From Tenrec ecaudatus (Eukaryota > Chordata > Mammalia > Afrosoricida > Tenrecidae), in the NCBI RefSeq assembly GCF_050624435.1, contig NC_134531.1:253470812-253534811 (forward strand): 64,000 nucleotides of DNA, written 5' to 3'. Numbering within the stretch: the stretch's first letter is position 1; the number at the start of each line of letters is the position of its first letter. The position numbers and the translations under genes were made by a program. Shown piece after piece: positions 1 to 12,029 of this stretch. A model generated the notes under the pieces. The model saw only the letters and a program-made list of their open reading frames with translations, made no database searches and was not told the origin of the DNA.

Positions 1-713
1 ATCAGCATCACAGCAACATACCAGCCGCTGCAGTAAGATAAACTGACAGACAAGTGGTTTCTGTGACTAAGATCCTGGAAAATGAAGATGTAAAGAATGA
101 CTGCTATCCTTTTTAGTCTCTTAGTTTCTAAAAGTGGTCCGAATCTCTGGTAATCCAGCACACTAATAGGCCTATATTTCTGAAATACAAACCTTGCCAG
201 TCTGAAACTAGCTCTCACTTACTGACATGGAGTCCATGCTGACTTACACGACTGTAGGTTCCTGACAGTGGATCTGTATTTCTAAGGGAGGAGAAAGCCC
301 AGTCATTGTCCAGCAGAGCTGCTGGTGTTTTCAAACTGGCAGCCGCAGCACCAGAGCTCACAAGCCTCTCTAAATCTCCCATTCTGGTTCTCATTCTGCT
401 TCACTCAAAAAAACTTTACCTTTCAATCTCTTCTAATTTTATGTCACCAAATCTCTCGAAATCAGTTTAAATGCCTTCAAAGTGATATTTGGGGGGATTT
501 TGTTGTTGTTGTACTTCAATTGGGGACTTAAGAATTGTGGTTGCTTTCTTTTATATAAGGAAGAATATTTAATATATTTATGTGGAGATGGGGATGGGTG
601 TATGAGGCAACAATAAAACTTTAAAGCTATCCATCTGATGTCAGTGTGAAAAATGTATTGAATTAGTGTGATGGAAAATGTAGATAATGTTACAAGGAGG
701 TTATTTAATTAAT
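1..713. other. Intergenic, no recognised feature
   Basis: AT-rich unique-looking sequence. I see no convincing coding frame and no repeat that I can name. The short open frames here lack any recognisable protein similarity. Confidence 0.5.
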
Positions 714-718
714 CTAGA

Positions 719-1249
719 TGTGTTAGTCCGGGTAGACTAGAGAAGCAAATTCACAGACACATATGTATGTGTGTAAAAAAGAGCTTTATATACAAGATCA
801 ATTGAATGTTGAGAAAGCATCCCAGATCAAGTTCATAAGTCTGATATTAGCCCATATATCCAATACCAATCTATAATATCCTCTGCAGACTCACGAAACA
901 CATGCAGTGACACCAACTGCAGGAAGATCACAGGCCAGTGGGTGGGAAGTCTTATGGATCCAGTGGTGTTATAAGCATTGCAACACTGGCAGGGGTTTCC
1001 ACGTGGCTTCTTGAGCTTAGAGCACTAGCACAGTTCCATGTGTCTTCTCAGCTGCAATGTCTCCCAGGGAGTGAGCTGAGAGATAGAGTGTCTCCCGCCT
1101 CCAAGGAGGAATACAGGAGTTCCCAGAAGGCTCGGGAGAAGGCCATGCCAACACAGAGGCTTCACAGGCTATGACTTGATCAACAGGCTAGACTCCATCC
1201 TTTCACTCTTAATCCTTTCAAATTGACAAATAATAATGTAACTACCACA
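719..1249 (-). mobile_element. Solo LTR, ERVL-type (531 bp)
   Basis: The element starts TGTGTTAGTC and ends ACTACCACA, so it has TG...CA termini with short imperfect inverted ends. It is flanked by an exact 5-bp duplication, CTAGA, at 714-718 and 1250-1254; 5 bp is usual for ERVL-class retroviruses. Related copies lie in the opposite orientation at 28652-29223 and 8819-9457, and in the same orientation at 29370-30563, so this is a dispersed family. No internal retroviral region adjoins it, hence a solo LTR. Orientation is set relative to the TGTGGTAG...CTAACACA form. Confidence 0.75.
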
Positions 1250-1254
1250 CTAGA

Positions 1255-3865
1255 CAAGAGATGGACTTATCTTGGCTTTTAAAGGATAAGGTGGAGATAG
1301 TGAGAGAAAACTGCATAGAGAATCAGGGATTTGAAACATGTTTATCAGATAAAATGCAGAGACTCCAGCAATTGTCAAAGAGTGGGGCTGAGATAGAGTC
1401 TAGTGTCAAGGTTGTCTTCCTATTTATGGCTTGCATAAGTCACTGATTGATGACCCCATTCCATTCCCTGAGGCAAGGAACACCACGGGAAACCAGGTTT
1501 GGGGATGGGATTGTAGAAAATATTAATTTCAGATTCAGATATGTTCACTATAAAGTACTTTGGGGATTTCCAAATGGATAAATCAAAGAGGGAAGTGGGT
1601 AGCGATACCATTGACAGAGATAAAAAAGAAAAAGTTATTTTAATCCTCTTTGGTGTTTTAGAAGTTTGACCCTACAGTGAACCCTGATCACATGTAATTT
1701 TAGTTGTTTCAACTAGTGTGTCTCGGAGATTTGATGATTAGTTCACAACACAGTACCCAGGAGAACAACTATGACTTCATCCTATTGGGAGTCATCTAGA
1801 CACACTGAGGGAATTTAAATTTTCTTGTTAAAGAATAGATTCAAGACAAAAGGAAGAAATGTTATGAGCTCAAGTTTGGAGTTTAGAAGGAAATTTTTTA
1901 AAGTAACACTACCTCATTCATGCAGCTTTTGTTACTTTGAATAACAAAAGCAAAGTAAAAAAAGCAATTTCCTAATATTTTACAGAAACTGGGTGAGTGT
2001 GCAAATATCTCCACAATTTTCAGTATAATGTCTTTGCACTTAATCTATAAGATAACAAAGTGTCTAAGTGAAAAATTAAAACCCTAGGTAGGCTTTATTT
2101 TAATCAATAATCAACGATGCATAAGCAAAAGTAGATGTCTGTTCAAAATATGATTTCAGGAAGTATTTTCACTGTATTGGTAACAGCTTCAATGAGATAT
2201 TTTTTTAAATAGTAAACTTTGATTAATAGAAAAAATGGAAGAACCTGAAAATATTAAATAATAATTGTAATAACAATTCCATTTGGGGGGAGTTTATTTT
2301 AAAAGTTTGAAAGTTTTCTTAAAATGGAAGCAATAGTGTTTGAATCTAATTTATTTTTAGTCTTCAGTGTAAAATTAATTCAGGTTTTAACTTTGTGATG
2401 TATTTTAATTTAAAAGCATCTTACATTTTATGAACTCATGAGAATATGAACTACAATCACTGAGATAACTCTGGAAAGAAAATGGACAAGGCTTCATAGC
2501 TAAATCATACATTGTTAGCTAGACAGTAACACTAACCGTATCAATGATTTGGTTATCTGATGTGACAAAACAATGTTGGACCAGTTTGTTCAATGCCAAA
2601 ACTCATAGCATTCTTATTTTCTGTTAATATTGTGTTCATGTTGAGCAGCCCAGTGTTCTATGTAGCTATCTATTTAAAGTAAATGTGTTAAAACATATCA
2701 ATTTTTTTAGTTTTACTGAAGGTATAAAAACAGCCTACAATTGTTCCTTATGACAATCATTTAATCTTAGAAAAATAACCTTTTCTCTATTTTAAAATAA
2801 GAATGAATTTCATATTTCTTAAACATTTTCATAAAATTGTTACATTTTCTAGATTTTGATAATTATAACTATAAAATTATGAAAGTGAGTTTTCAACACC
2901 ATACCAATTTATATACCCATATGTATTATTTACATTATTTTAGGAGGCTGATATTCTAAAGAAAACTTGGTTGGGGTTTTCTTTCAGAGACTATTCATGA
3001 ATTAGAAACAAAGTCAAACTAATTACTTTATGCAAACATCAAATGTCATAATAAAATAGTGACAAAATTACAAAGTAGGTAAGGATGATTTTGATAAGAA
3101 TATTATCAAATTACAGACACACCAACCAAAAAATCCTTAAAAAGCACCTTTTTTGAGTTCCTATCTTATACTATTGTAGCAAAGATTTAAATATTTTTTT
3201 AAAACAACCATAACAAAGCACAGTGACTCTCAATGGCCAAAGATCTACTCCTGTTGGGAATATTCAAAAGAATAATAAATTCCCAGAAGGCTGTTTCTGC
3301 TTTTAAGTAACATTTGTGTGCAAATATTCCAAATGAATCTATTTTAATTAAACATTGGATTTCTACGCAGCAAAGCACAGCCCTAAGATTCAACAGTAGG
3401 AATTAGTTGTTTTTGTTTCTCTTCTTCAAGATTGACATGTTAGAGAACAACCTTCCATACATTTCATTTTTTATGCCACTAAACAAGTTTTATTACAACA
3501 GAAAGACAATACATAATAGAAACTTTATGGTAGGTCTGGAGGAAAAGCATTACTTACAATAAATGATGAGATCGTTTGTCTTTGGCAATATTACAGATGC
3601 TTAAAAAGAATGCAAGTATGAACACCTCCCAGGTAACACCAAGTCCCTAGCATACACTTCTAGACATGTGTATAGATAGGTGCTCACACATATGTAAATT
3701 AACTACATAGTTTTATGCTGTTCCCATCCCCAGTAAGGAGCTCTCATTGCTTTAATGTATCCCTCTTTTCTCCCCAACTTTTCCCACTCTATCACCATTC
3801 CATTCCTGAAAAGCTTGTCTTATAAATAGTGTCTACTAATTACACTTTTCTAATGTAAAGTAGCT
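1255..3865. other. Intergenic, no recognised gene
   Basis: AT-rich, largely unique sequence. I found no exon-like frame and no clear young repeat. Confidence 0.45.
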
Positions 3866-3869
3866 TTTT

Positions 3870-4260
3870 AAATCCACTACTTACTGTATAATATGATGAC
3901 ATTATTTACCCTTGTTTATAATTTACTCATCCAAGATAGATACACTGTAGAAAATTTCAATTCAAGTGATATAGGTCTTTGTCCTATGGTTGAATCATGT
4001 TCCATAATATGACAATACCGTGACTATTCAAGTATCTTATTGTCCATGTGTCTGGGCTTTGTCACCTTAAGTAAAGATGCATTGACTACTATTTGCATAT
4101 TTATTTTTGTGAAGTGGTCTTTTTATTTCTGTAGTATATAAAGTAAAAGCAGTAAATCAAAGAGCATGGTACCCTTTTTCAATGTAGTAGAGTTTTATAT
4201 TTGTCTTTCAAAATGGCTGTCATAATCATATTTTTATGAGTAATATATGAAAGTATAGCT
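3870..4260 (-). mobile_element. Probable ancient L1 3' region fragment
   Basis: The plus strand reads like the reverse complement of an old mammalian L1 3' end (opposed phrases such as an AT-rich stretch around a 'ccatgtgtctgggctttgtc' type block and a poorly conserved 'gtagagttttatatttg' block). The match is diffuse, and the boundaries are guesses. Confidence 0.35.
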
Positions 4261-4957
4261 CTTCAGACTCTAGAGTTACATGTATTCAGGATTGTTCCTA
4301 GCAATTTAATTCTAGGATGACATGGAAGGGGTGTGTGTGTGTGTATGGTTGTGAAGGTGTGTACGTAGGGATCATACAGAAAACTGAGCAACTATTCATG
4401 TATTGGCCATTTTGATTTGTTCATCTGTACATCTGTCATTCATATATGTAACTCTTTTCTTATCTATTTTAGCAGTTATTTTTATATTACATGGTATTCA
4501 CCTGTACCTTTCATATACATGGTAAAATATATTCCCTAACCTATTTTAACTTTGTTGACTATGGTTAGACACTCTTTCATTACTTAATAAAGTTAAGTAG
4601 TGACTATGCTTCTATACTGACTTTCTTCTCTTGCTTAAATGTTTCTCTAATTCCCATATGTTACCTTACTGTCTCCTAAGTATCAAAAAAATCTATGATA
4701 TGAAGTGCGGGGCTAATGTTATGTACTTTAAAGTAGACAGCACAGCCAGAGTTATTTGCGAAATCACACATCCTTTTCTTATGGCATTGAACTATCATAT
4801 TTGTTTTATATCATATTCTCATATATGCTATAATCAATTTCTAAACTCACTCTTCTATTGCATGATCTTCTTGTCTATTGTCATGTCACTATCTCAATAT
4901 TGCCTTACTATAATACTATATTACAGTACAATATCAATTAAGGTACTCTTGGTAATT

Positions 4958-5893
4958 CTTTTTTTTAATCATTTTATTAGGGGCTCATACAACTCTTATC
5001 ACAATCCATACATACATCAATTGTGTAAAGCACATTTGTACATTCATTGCCCTCATCATTCTCAGAGCATTTGCTCTCCCCTGGTATCAGATCCTCATTT
5101 TTCCCCCTCCCTCCCTGCTCACCCCTCCCTCATGAACACTTGATGGTTTATAAATTATTATTTTGTCATATCTTGCACCATCCGACATTTCCCCTCACCC
5201 ACTTTTCTTTTGTCTACCCCCCGCCCCCGCTGAAAGGAGATTATATGTAGATTCTTTTAATCAGTTCCCCCTTTCTAACCCACCCTCCCTCTACCCTCCC
5301 AGTATCGCCACTGTCACCACTGGTCCTGAAGGGATCATCCGCCCTGGATTCCCTGTGTTTCCAGATCCTATCTGTACTAGCGAATATCTTCTTATCTAGC
5401 CAAATTTGTAAAGTAGAATTGGGATCATGATAGTGGGATAGCATTTAGGAACTAGTGGAAAGTTTTATGTTTCATCGTTGCTACATTGTACCCTTACTTC
5501 CTTGTCTCCTCCCCCAGACCTTTCTGTAAGGGGATGTCCAGTGGCCTACAAATGAGCTTTGGGTCTCCACTCCGTACTCCCCTTCTCATTCACAATGATA
5601 TGATTTTTTGTTCTGATGATGCCTGATACCTCATCCCTTTGAAACCTTGTGATCGCACAGGCTAGTGTACTTCTTCCATGTGGGCTTTGTTGCTTCTGAG
5701 CTAGATAGCTGCTTGTTTACCTTCAAGCCTTTAAGACCCCAGATGCTATATCTTTTGATAGCTGGGCACCATCAGCTTTATTCACGACATTTGCTTATGC
5801 ACCCATTTTTCTTCAGTGATCGTATTAGGGAAGTGAACACAATAATATGATTTTTTGTTCTTTGAAACCTCATAACGGATCCTTGGTTTTTCT
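4958..5893 (-). mobile_element. Young L1 3' end, with duplicated 3' UTR segment
   Basis: The plus strand begins with a T-run then the complement of the CCTAATAAAATG tail seen throughout the window, so the element is on the minus strand and 5' truncated. It carries the shared 3' UTR blocks, including the segment complementary to 'gcatctggggtcttaaa'. Near 5830-5880 it re-enters a block already passed near 5590 ('gattttttgttct'). This is the same junction as in the copy at 35267, so both belong to an L1 subfamily with an internal tandem duplication. Confidence 0.8.
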
Positions 5894-6310
5894 TATATGT
5901 CCATTTTCTTGGTCTTTTCAATCTTTTTTTCTTGTGAAATTCAAGATAAGGATTTGTTGTAAACTACCCTATTCATTTAAAATTATTTGTTTTAATTTCA
6001 TGTGTTACCATATGTGAATTAAACTAAATCAAGGCCACTGCCATCCAGACAATTACAACTCATCATGACTCTACATAAAGTTTCTGAAGCAGTAAATCCT
6101 CACAAGAGCTAAAAGCTTCTTCCTTGAGTTTGAATCTCTGACGTCGTGGTTAGCAGGCTAACACTTACTTGACAGAAATTTTTATTTGGGAGATTTGCGT
6201 AAATGTAAGAGTGGACACATGAAATGGAAAAAATTGATTTAGCAAATGAGAAATGTGTTAGCGATGAAAATCTCACCATGTTTATGATTTTTCCGTGACT
6301 GTTTTCCTCA

Positions 6311-6328
6311 TTTATGATTTCATTTCAG
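6311..6328 (+). promoter_or_regulatory. Likely splice acceptor of the olfactory receptor coding exon
   Basis: A pyrimidine-rich run ending in 'tttcag' stops 18 nt before the ATG at 6347. Olfactory receptor genes usually have an untranslated first exon spliced to one coding exon a short way upstream of the start codon, so this fits. It also argues against an upstream start at 6314, which would lie inside the intron. Confidence 0.6.
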
Positions 6329-6346
6329 TTATTGGACAGGGTGGAG

Positions 6347-7270
6347 ATGGCAGATAGAAATGAGACCTTGGTGACAGAGTTTGTTCTCACGGGACTTACA
6401 GATCGTCCAGAGCTGCAGGTCCCCCTGTTCCTGGTGTTCTTGGTGATCTACTTCATCACCATCCTGGGGAACCTTGGACTGATTGCTCTCATCTGGAAGG
6501 ATGCCCACCTGCACACGCCCATGTACTTCTTCCTCGGCAGCCTGGCTTTTGCGGACGCTTGCACTTCATCTTCTGTGACTCCTAAGATGCTTGTAAATTT
6601 TTTAGTCCACAATCACTTGATATCCCTCTGTGAGTGCGTAGCTCAATTTTGTGTATTTGCTTCCAGTGCAACAACAGAATGTTTCCTCTTGGCAGTGATG
6701 GCCTATGACCGCTATGTGGCCATATGTCACCCTTTGCTTTACCCAATAATGATGCCCAACACCCTCTGCTTGAGACTAATAGGCATTTCATATGTTATTG
6801 GTTTAATGCACTCCATGGTTCACGTGACTTTCGTATTTAGATTAACTTTCTGCAGATCCAATTTAATTCAGTATTTCTACTGTGAATTTTTACAACTGTT
6901 CAAAATTTCTTGTACTGATCCTACAATTAACATACTCCTGATCTTCATCTTTTCAGTCTTTATACAAGTCTTCACTTTTGTGGCCATCATAGTCTCTTAT
7001 ACCTGTGTGCTCTTTGCCATCCTGAAAAAGAAGTCTGACAGGGGCAGAAGCAAAGCCTTTGTCACGTGCAGTGCCCATCTGCTCTCTGTGTCTTTGTTCT
7101 ATGGCACAATCTTCTTAATGTATGTGCGTCCTGACGCCGGCCGAGCTGATAGCCAGGACGCAATGTATTCCTTATTTTACACAATCGTCATTCCTCTATT
7201 GAATCCTTTCATTTACAGCCTGAGAAACAAAGAGGTAACAGGAGCTTTGAAAAGAATAATAAAGAAATAA
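6347..7270 (+). CDS. OR5AC2: Olfactory receptor, OR5AC-like
   Basis: Intact 307-codon single-exon seven-transmembrane odorant receptor. It would sit in the cilia of olfactory neurons and couple to G-olf. Seen in order: N-glycosylation site NET at residues 5-7, GN at 41-42 in TM1, LHTPMYFFL at 55-63, [13 protein letters not shown] at 118-130 at the end of TM3, SY at 217-218 in TM5, [10 protein letters not shown] at 236-245 in TM6 and [12 protein letters not shown] at 283-294 in TM7. C97 and C179 can form the conserved extracellular disulfide. I chose the ATG at 6347 because an in-frame ATG at 6314 lies before the splice acceptor and would add residues unlike any receptor N terminus. From memory, the pattern of residues fits subfamily OR5AC best (human 3q11.2 cluster), ahead of OR5H and OR5K. 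Subfamily is fairly secure; the member number is not. No premature stops or frameshifts, so it is probably functional. Confidence 0.93.
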   Translation: MADRNETLVTEFVLTGLTDRPELQVPLFLVFLVIYFITILGNLGLIALIWKDAHLHTPMYFFLGSLAFADACTSSSVTPKMLVNFLVHNHLISLCECVAQFCVFASSATTECFLLAVMAYDRYVAICHPLLYPIMMPNTLCLRLIGISYVIGLMHSMVHVTFVFRLTFCRSNLIQYFYCEFLQLFKISCTDPTINILLIFIFSVFIQVFTFVAIIVSYTCVLFAILKKKSDRGRSKAFVTCSAHLLSVSLFYGTIFLMYVRPDAGRADSQDAMYSLFYTIVIPLLNPFIYSLRNKEVTGALKRIIKK

Positions 7271-8813
7271 ATGATTTCAGGAAGTTTTCAACGTTCGTTT
7301 TTGTACTGTTTGCGAAGATGCTGAAGATTCCACATTTCCACCAGGTGTCAGTGTGAAGTAAGCCTGCTGCTGATGCCGTTCACTCAGAAATATTAAACAG
7401 CGGAAACTTGGTAGCATCACCCATAGCTGACTTAATTGGACACATTTTCTCCATTTATTCATAGCCTATTTAGATTTTGAGGATTTAAATGTTTTCCAAG
7501 GAATTTCCAAATGGCAGGCAGTAAGTGACAATTTTATTTAAAATTACTTTAATTGAGGCTGGTATATTGGCTGTGTCCTTAAATTCGTGAATGAGCGTTA
7601 CCCTCCACTGGATTTGCTTCTTGTTGAAACCTGGCAGTTCTTTGCTACTCTCAGTTGTTCTCAATTTTCCTCAATGGCTTATAACTCACTGAAATCCCAT
7701 ATATGCAGAGTAAAGTTACATAGAAAAACAAACTGTTTCTTGGCAAAATTTCTTAGAAGATATGAACCCTGTGGTGAATAAATAATAGTAGGTAAATGTA
7801 TTATTTAAGAGTTGAGTAAAAGGAAATCTATATATTTAAATGGGTGAATCTTAGGGGGAAATGTAAATTGACATTATTTAAAAAGTACATCATCAAAATC
7901 AATCATAGCTAATGTTTATAACTTCACATCCTATTTTTACCAGGAATATCGCATGTTATATAATAGCATAATATTCCATAATCAATCCATTTTGGACTGT
8001 CTCAGGAAATACTTCCATGTAATAAAGAACACTTCCCTAAATTGGCCTATGATTACATAATTTTTTCTATCAAATGTATGAGAGATGAAAAGATAGCAAA
8101 AAATAAATAAAAAGAACCCCAGATCAAGACAAGGGCCTAGTGTTATATATAAAAGCATGGGTCAAAGTATTATTAAAAATTCTTAATAATTTACTTCCAA
8201 CTCCAGAATATGACTAAGTATATATGCCTAATATGCCTATTTATTTTAGAATTATTATACATACAAAGCTCGTAATGCCTATCTTTAAATAAAACTTTTT
8301 AGCACAGTTACTAAGAAAAAATGATTATACAAAATGAAAATTAAATATAAGTTGTTGAATACAAATATGCCTATTGATCATGTATTTTTAAAACACATTA
8401 GCTATTGCTATGTAAATGGATCACACATATATATAGAAATTTATTTTTCTAAATATTGAAGCATATGAAAAATACTTTTTATCATTTAACTTGATTTATT
8501 AATTTAAAATTAATATTAAATAGTCAATTTGCATAGTCTCACAATTTATTTCAACAGATCTCATTAAAAATACCTGTTTTAAATATATCTCATATTATTA
8601 TGTTTCTTTTCTTAGAGAAATTTTTCAATAATTTCCTTGTCTTTGTGACTAATTTTGCAAATACCATACATTTTCTTAATATTTTATTTTCTTTTTTAGT
8701 AAAATTCTTATCCTATAATACACCAGTAGTATTTTTATGTAATCCCTTATATAGTTGCTATTATTTTTGCATCATACACATATTACATGCTTTATTTGAA
8801 GAACCTGTAAAAC
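7271..8813. other. Intergenic, AT-rich
   Basis: Sequence downstream of the olfactory receptor, very AT-rich after 7800. Some of it may be old L1, but I see nothing I can name with confidence. Confidence 0.4.
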
Positions 8814-8818
8814 AACCA

Positions 8819-9457
8819 TATGGTAATTAGATGACTTTATGTCAACCTGTCTAGAGGTGGAGTCAAACCTGTCGATCAAGTTAGCCTGATGACTCCCTGA
8901 CGGTATAAGAATATGAGACAGGGCAAAATATGACAAAATAACGATGTATAAATTACCAAGGGCACATGAGGGAGGGGGGAAAGGGGAGGGAGGGGGAAAA
9001 AAAAGAGGACCTGATGCAAGGGGCTTAAGTGGAGAGCAAATGCTTTGAGAATGATTGGGGCAGGGAATATATGGATGTGCTTTATACAAGTGATGTATGT
9101 ATATGTATGGATTGTGATAAGAGTTGTATGAGTCCCTAATAAAATGTAAAAAAAAAAGAATATGAGACAGTGGGAACTGTTCTCTCTCTCCCCTTTCATT
9201 TTCCTAGGTGCTGGCCACCCTGACAGTTGCCAGTGCCCTGCAACATTTCCAATTATCTCCACAATGCTGCACCCACTGGCCTGGGATATTCCTGCATTCT
9301 GAATCAGTTCATGTGGTTGTGTGAGTCTAACAAGAGACTTATGGGCTAGAATTGGACTTACGGGCTTGGGTTGGACTGGGCTGGGATGATTTCTTGATAT
9401 GAAGCTCGTATATATATAATTCATTGGATTTGTTTTTCTAGTCAGTGGCCTAACACA
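8819..9457 (+). mobile_element. ERVL-type solo LTR interrupted by an L1 tail
   Basis: The left end (TATGGTAATT...) matches the TGTGGTAGTT start of the family and the right end is ...CTAACACA. An exact 5-bp duplication, AACCA, flanks it at 8814-8818 and 9458-9462. An L1 3' end at 8922-9155 is inserted in it; without that insert the LTR is about 390 bp. The 3' part shares the 'gggctgggatgatttcttgatatgaagctc' type block with the other copies. Confidence 0.72.
8922..9155 (+). mobile_element. L1 3' end inserted in LTR
   Basis: A 234-bp 5'-truncated L1 tail ending CCCTAATAAAATG plus an A-run. It is bounded by a 15-bp target duplication, aagaatatgagacag, at 8907-8921 and 9156-9170. This is a clear target-primed reverse transcription product, younger than the LTR it interrupts. 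Confidence 0.88.
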
Positions 9458-9547
9458 AACCACGTGTTAAAATTTTCACACTCTTAAATTCTGTTTACAA
9501 CTGTACAAGTAATTGAGGATTTTTTTTGTAATTGAGGATTTTAATGG

Positions 9548-9888
9548 GATAACTTCAATGATGTCAGACAGTGTAAGATATGACAAATTATACAATTGAT
9601 GTATGTATATGTATGGACAGTGATAAGAGTTGTATGAGCCCCTAATAAAATGTTTTAAAAAGATATGACAAAATAATAATTTATAAATTATCAAGAGTTC
9701 ATGAGGGAGAGGGGAGTGGGGAGGGAGGGGGAAAATGAGGAGCTGATGCCAGGGGCTTAATGGAGAGCAAATGTTTTGAGAATGATGAGGGCAGTGAATG
9801 TACAAATGTGCTTTACACAATGGATGTATGTATGGATTATGATAAGAGTCATATGAACCCTCAATAAAATGATTTTTTAATCCCAGCT
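9548..9888 (+). mobile_element. Two successive L1 3' tails
   Basis: A first tail ends in AATAAAATG near 9650. It is followed at once by a second copy that restarts at the 'gatatgacaaaataataattt' block and ends CAATAAAATG near 9872. The first copy has an internal deletion joining 'gatatgacaaa' to the last 70 bases of the UTR. Confidence 0.75.
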
Positions 9889-10184
9889 TATATTACTTAA
9901 TATCTAATGGGATGGGGCGGGGCCGGGCGATAGTGAAGCTTACCAGTTAAGCTACAGTCTTTCCTTCTATCTTAAGAAATATCTGAGGAATTTGCATTTA
10001 AAATAATATGTAAGGTCAACTCAAGAAATGCATTAATTCATGAAAAATTAAATTCTTGCTGGGGCTAGTGTGGGCTGATTAAAGATTCGAAATTCCTCTG
10101 AGTATGGCGTACCAGCTGTCAAAGCTATTTATTATGGAGTGCAGCCACGCTGTAAAAGTAAGAGCAGTGAAACTAGCCTGCCAG

Positions 10185-10546
10185 TGCCCAGCTGAGAGAC
10201 CTCAGTATAGGAGCAGGATACAACTTTGATGCACGTTTCTCCTGATTTCAAACCATGCCGTATCCCCTTGTTGTGTCCTCATGACTGTCTCTTAATCCAT
10301 GGACAAGTTCCACACAGCATCGGGTAGTGTCCTGGAACTCCCATTCTTCTGAAGTCTATCTATAGTTTGTTATGATCCATACAATCGAATGCCCTTGCAG
10401 GGGCAATAAAACTCAAGTCAATGTCCCTTTGATATTCTCTTCTTTGAGCCAAGACCCCTGTGATGTCCACAAGGCCATCCTTTGTCTCACATCCCCTTCT
10501 GAACCTCTGGCCGCCCCCAGTCGGTATATTGCTGTAAAAACTCCAC
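10185..10546 (-). mobile_element. RTE LINE fragment (reverse transcriptase region)
   Basis: Read on the minus strand this is a decayed piece of an RTE/BovB-like open frame around the palm and fingers of the reverse transcriptase. It has the block equivalent to the 'cttttgagccaagacccctgtgatgtcc' region that in intact RTEs encodes the DIxNIRW segment. Multiple stops are present. Similar RTE pieces lie at 46130, 47050, 53630, 55660 and 61820. Confidence 0.65.
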
Positions 10547-10871
10547 AGGTGGGCTAATCAAGCCTGTCAAATTTATTAACATCTTTGCTCATAGTTGATT
10601 AAAACAAAATGCTCTCCAGGCTAAAAGATTATACTTTACAATCTGCATAAGTTTATAGCTGTAAATTCTAACACAAATTTTGTGATCTGACAAAAATGAG
10701 TAAATTCATTCCAATGTTGTCTGTAAAATCAATGTACTGTTACTGTTTATTTCTAATCAAATTCTTAAACTATAGGAGTGTATAATAATACTATAGGGGT
10801 TGAGGACATAAAATGTAACTTAAATAACTCCTAATGTTCTCAGGTTTACTGCTGTTGAAAGGTGTATTTTA

Positions 10872-11568
10872 TTTTATTTTTTTCTTAGCAATGGTATCAT
10901 TGTGGAGGAGAACATGGTGGGTGGGGAGGGAGGGAGAATCAAACATGTTGGGGAGAGGCCTAACCTGCCTAGAGCCCCTAGCCGCTCCCCACTTGGGGTG
11001 CTCAGAGTGAAGTAGGAGGTGAAAGGGGAGAAGCAGAGCAGGATGGATAATGGCATGAGTGGGAAAAAGGCATCAGTGGACAGTGACTTGGGCCCTGTGG
11101 AGGAAAAGGCTTGGCCACATCCCGGGCAGTCAGGGAGCTGCTTGACATCCAGGCCCAACCTCTAGTCTTGTCCCTTCCCTTTCTTGGCTTTGGCCTAGCA
11201 TTTGGTCTTGGTGGGACAGGCCTCCATCATGCAGAAAGTCTCCTGCACTGGGCATTATACCATGGCTTCTTCAGTTTGGCCTGGCAGGCTCCGGTGCCTG
11301 GGCCACCACACACACCTCAGCTCTCAAATAAATCCTTGCAGCCAGCTCCAAGCTCCTTCCAGTTGCAGGGTTGTCTGCACAGGGCTCTGCAGGGGCTCTC
11401 TGGGACACCCACTCCGCAGTCCTGAGGCTGGGGATGCAGAACCCCGGGTGCATTTTGCATGCTCCCTCACAGGGCCACCCTCCTGCACTTTGCCCTTCTA
11501 TTGGGCTCCTTGGAAGTGAGCGCAGGCAGAGCAACATGAGCAACGAGGAGGAAGCCTCCATGCTGCAC
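10872..11568 (-). pseudogene. MDK: Processed pseudogene of midkine (MDK)
   Basis: Midkine is a secreted heparin-binding growth factor of about 143 residues. On the minus strand the copy begins near 11568 with a start-like codon (GTG) and residues QHGGFLL, matching the midkine leader. It then shows PCNWKELGAGCKDLFES with a stop near 11345, LKKPWYNAQC near 11260, and the basic tail AKAKKGKGQD ending in a stop at 11164-11162. The sequence after that stop resembles the midkine 3' UTR down to ACTAAGAA-like bases and an A-rich tail at about 10864-10885. Introns are absent, so it is a processed copy. Several stops and frameshifts make it non-coding. The stretch of about 407 bp compares with 432 bp for an intact coding region. 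No clear target duplication was found. Confidence 0.78.
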
Positions 11569-11617
11569 GCCTCTGCCTGCTTGCTTCCTCCCCTGTGCCC
11601 CACAGACAGTCTTTTTT

Positions 11618-11800
11618 TGGGGGGGATCATTTTCTTGAGGGCTCTTACAATGCTTCTTACCATCCTCACATTAATCTTATCAGGCAGATGTGCACCTATG
11701 CTGCCATCATTCTTTTCTAGACAATGACTTTCTACTGAGACATTGGTATCAGCTCCTCTTCCCCCACCCCCTCTTGACCCCGCAAACTGAAACCTGAAGG
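11618..11800 (-). mobile_element. Old L1 3' end fragment
   Basis: The plus strand carries the complement of the L1 terminal region (T-run, then 'attttcttgagggctcttacaatg', later 'ggtatcagctcctcttccccc'). It is diverged from the young copies and close to the older subfamily at 47985 and 50813. Confidence 0.65.
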
Positions 11801-12029
11801 AGCTCACAGGGGTCTGGGTCCATTGTACACCTGGTCATTCTTCTGAATAAACGTACACATAGAACGCCATGTTTAGTAAGGTTAGAAGAATAAAACACGC
11901 CAACTTGAAACATGTATACTTATTAGTTGTAGTCACCAGAATGGTAGCAATTATTTATAATTCAGAATATTTTTCAAGAAAGAGTATGTTATCACTGAAT
12001 GCTGATATCATTTAGAAATGCTGGCCAGG

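Noticed and set aside
1768-1800. Short stretch reading like an olfactory receptor N terminus (NNYDFILLG)
   Set aside because: Only about ten residues, followed at once by stops and no receptor motif downstream; within chance.
4631-5143. 170-codon frame on the plus strand
   Set aside because: It crosses from unique AT-rich sequence into the reversed L1 tail and has no domain; chance frame.
6314-6346. In-frame ATG 33 nt upstream of the chosen olfactory receptor start
   Set aside because: It lies before the splice acceptor ending at 6328 and would add residues unlike a receptor N terminus.
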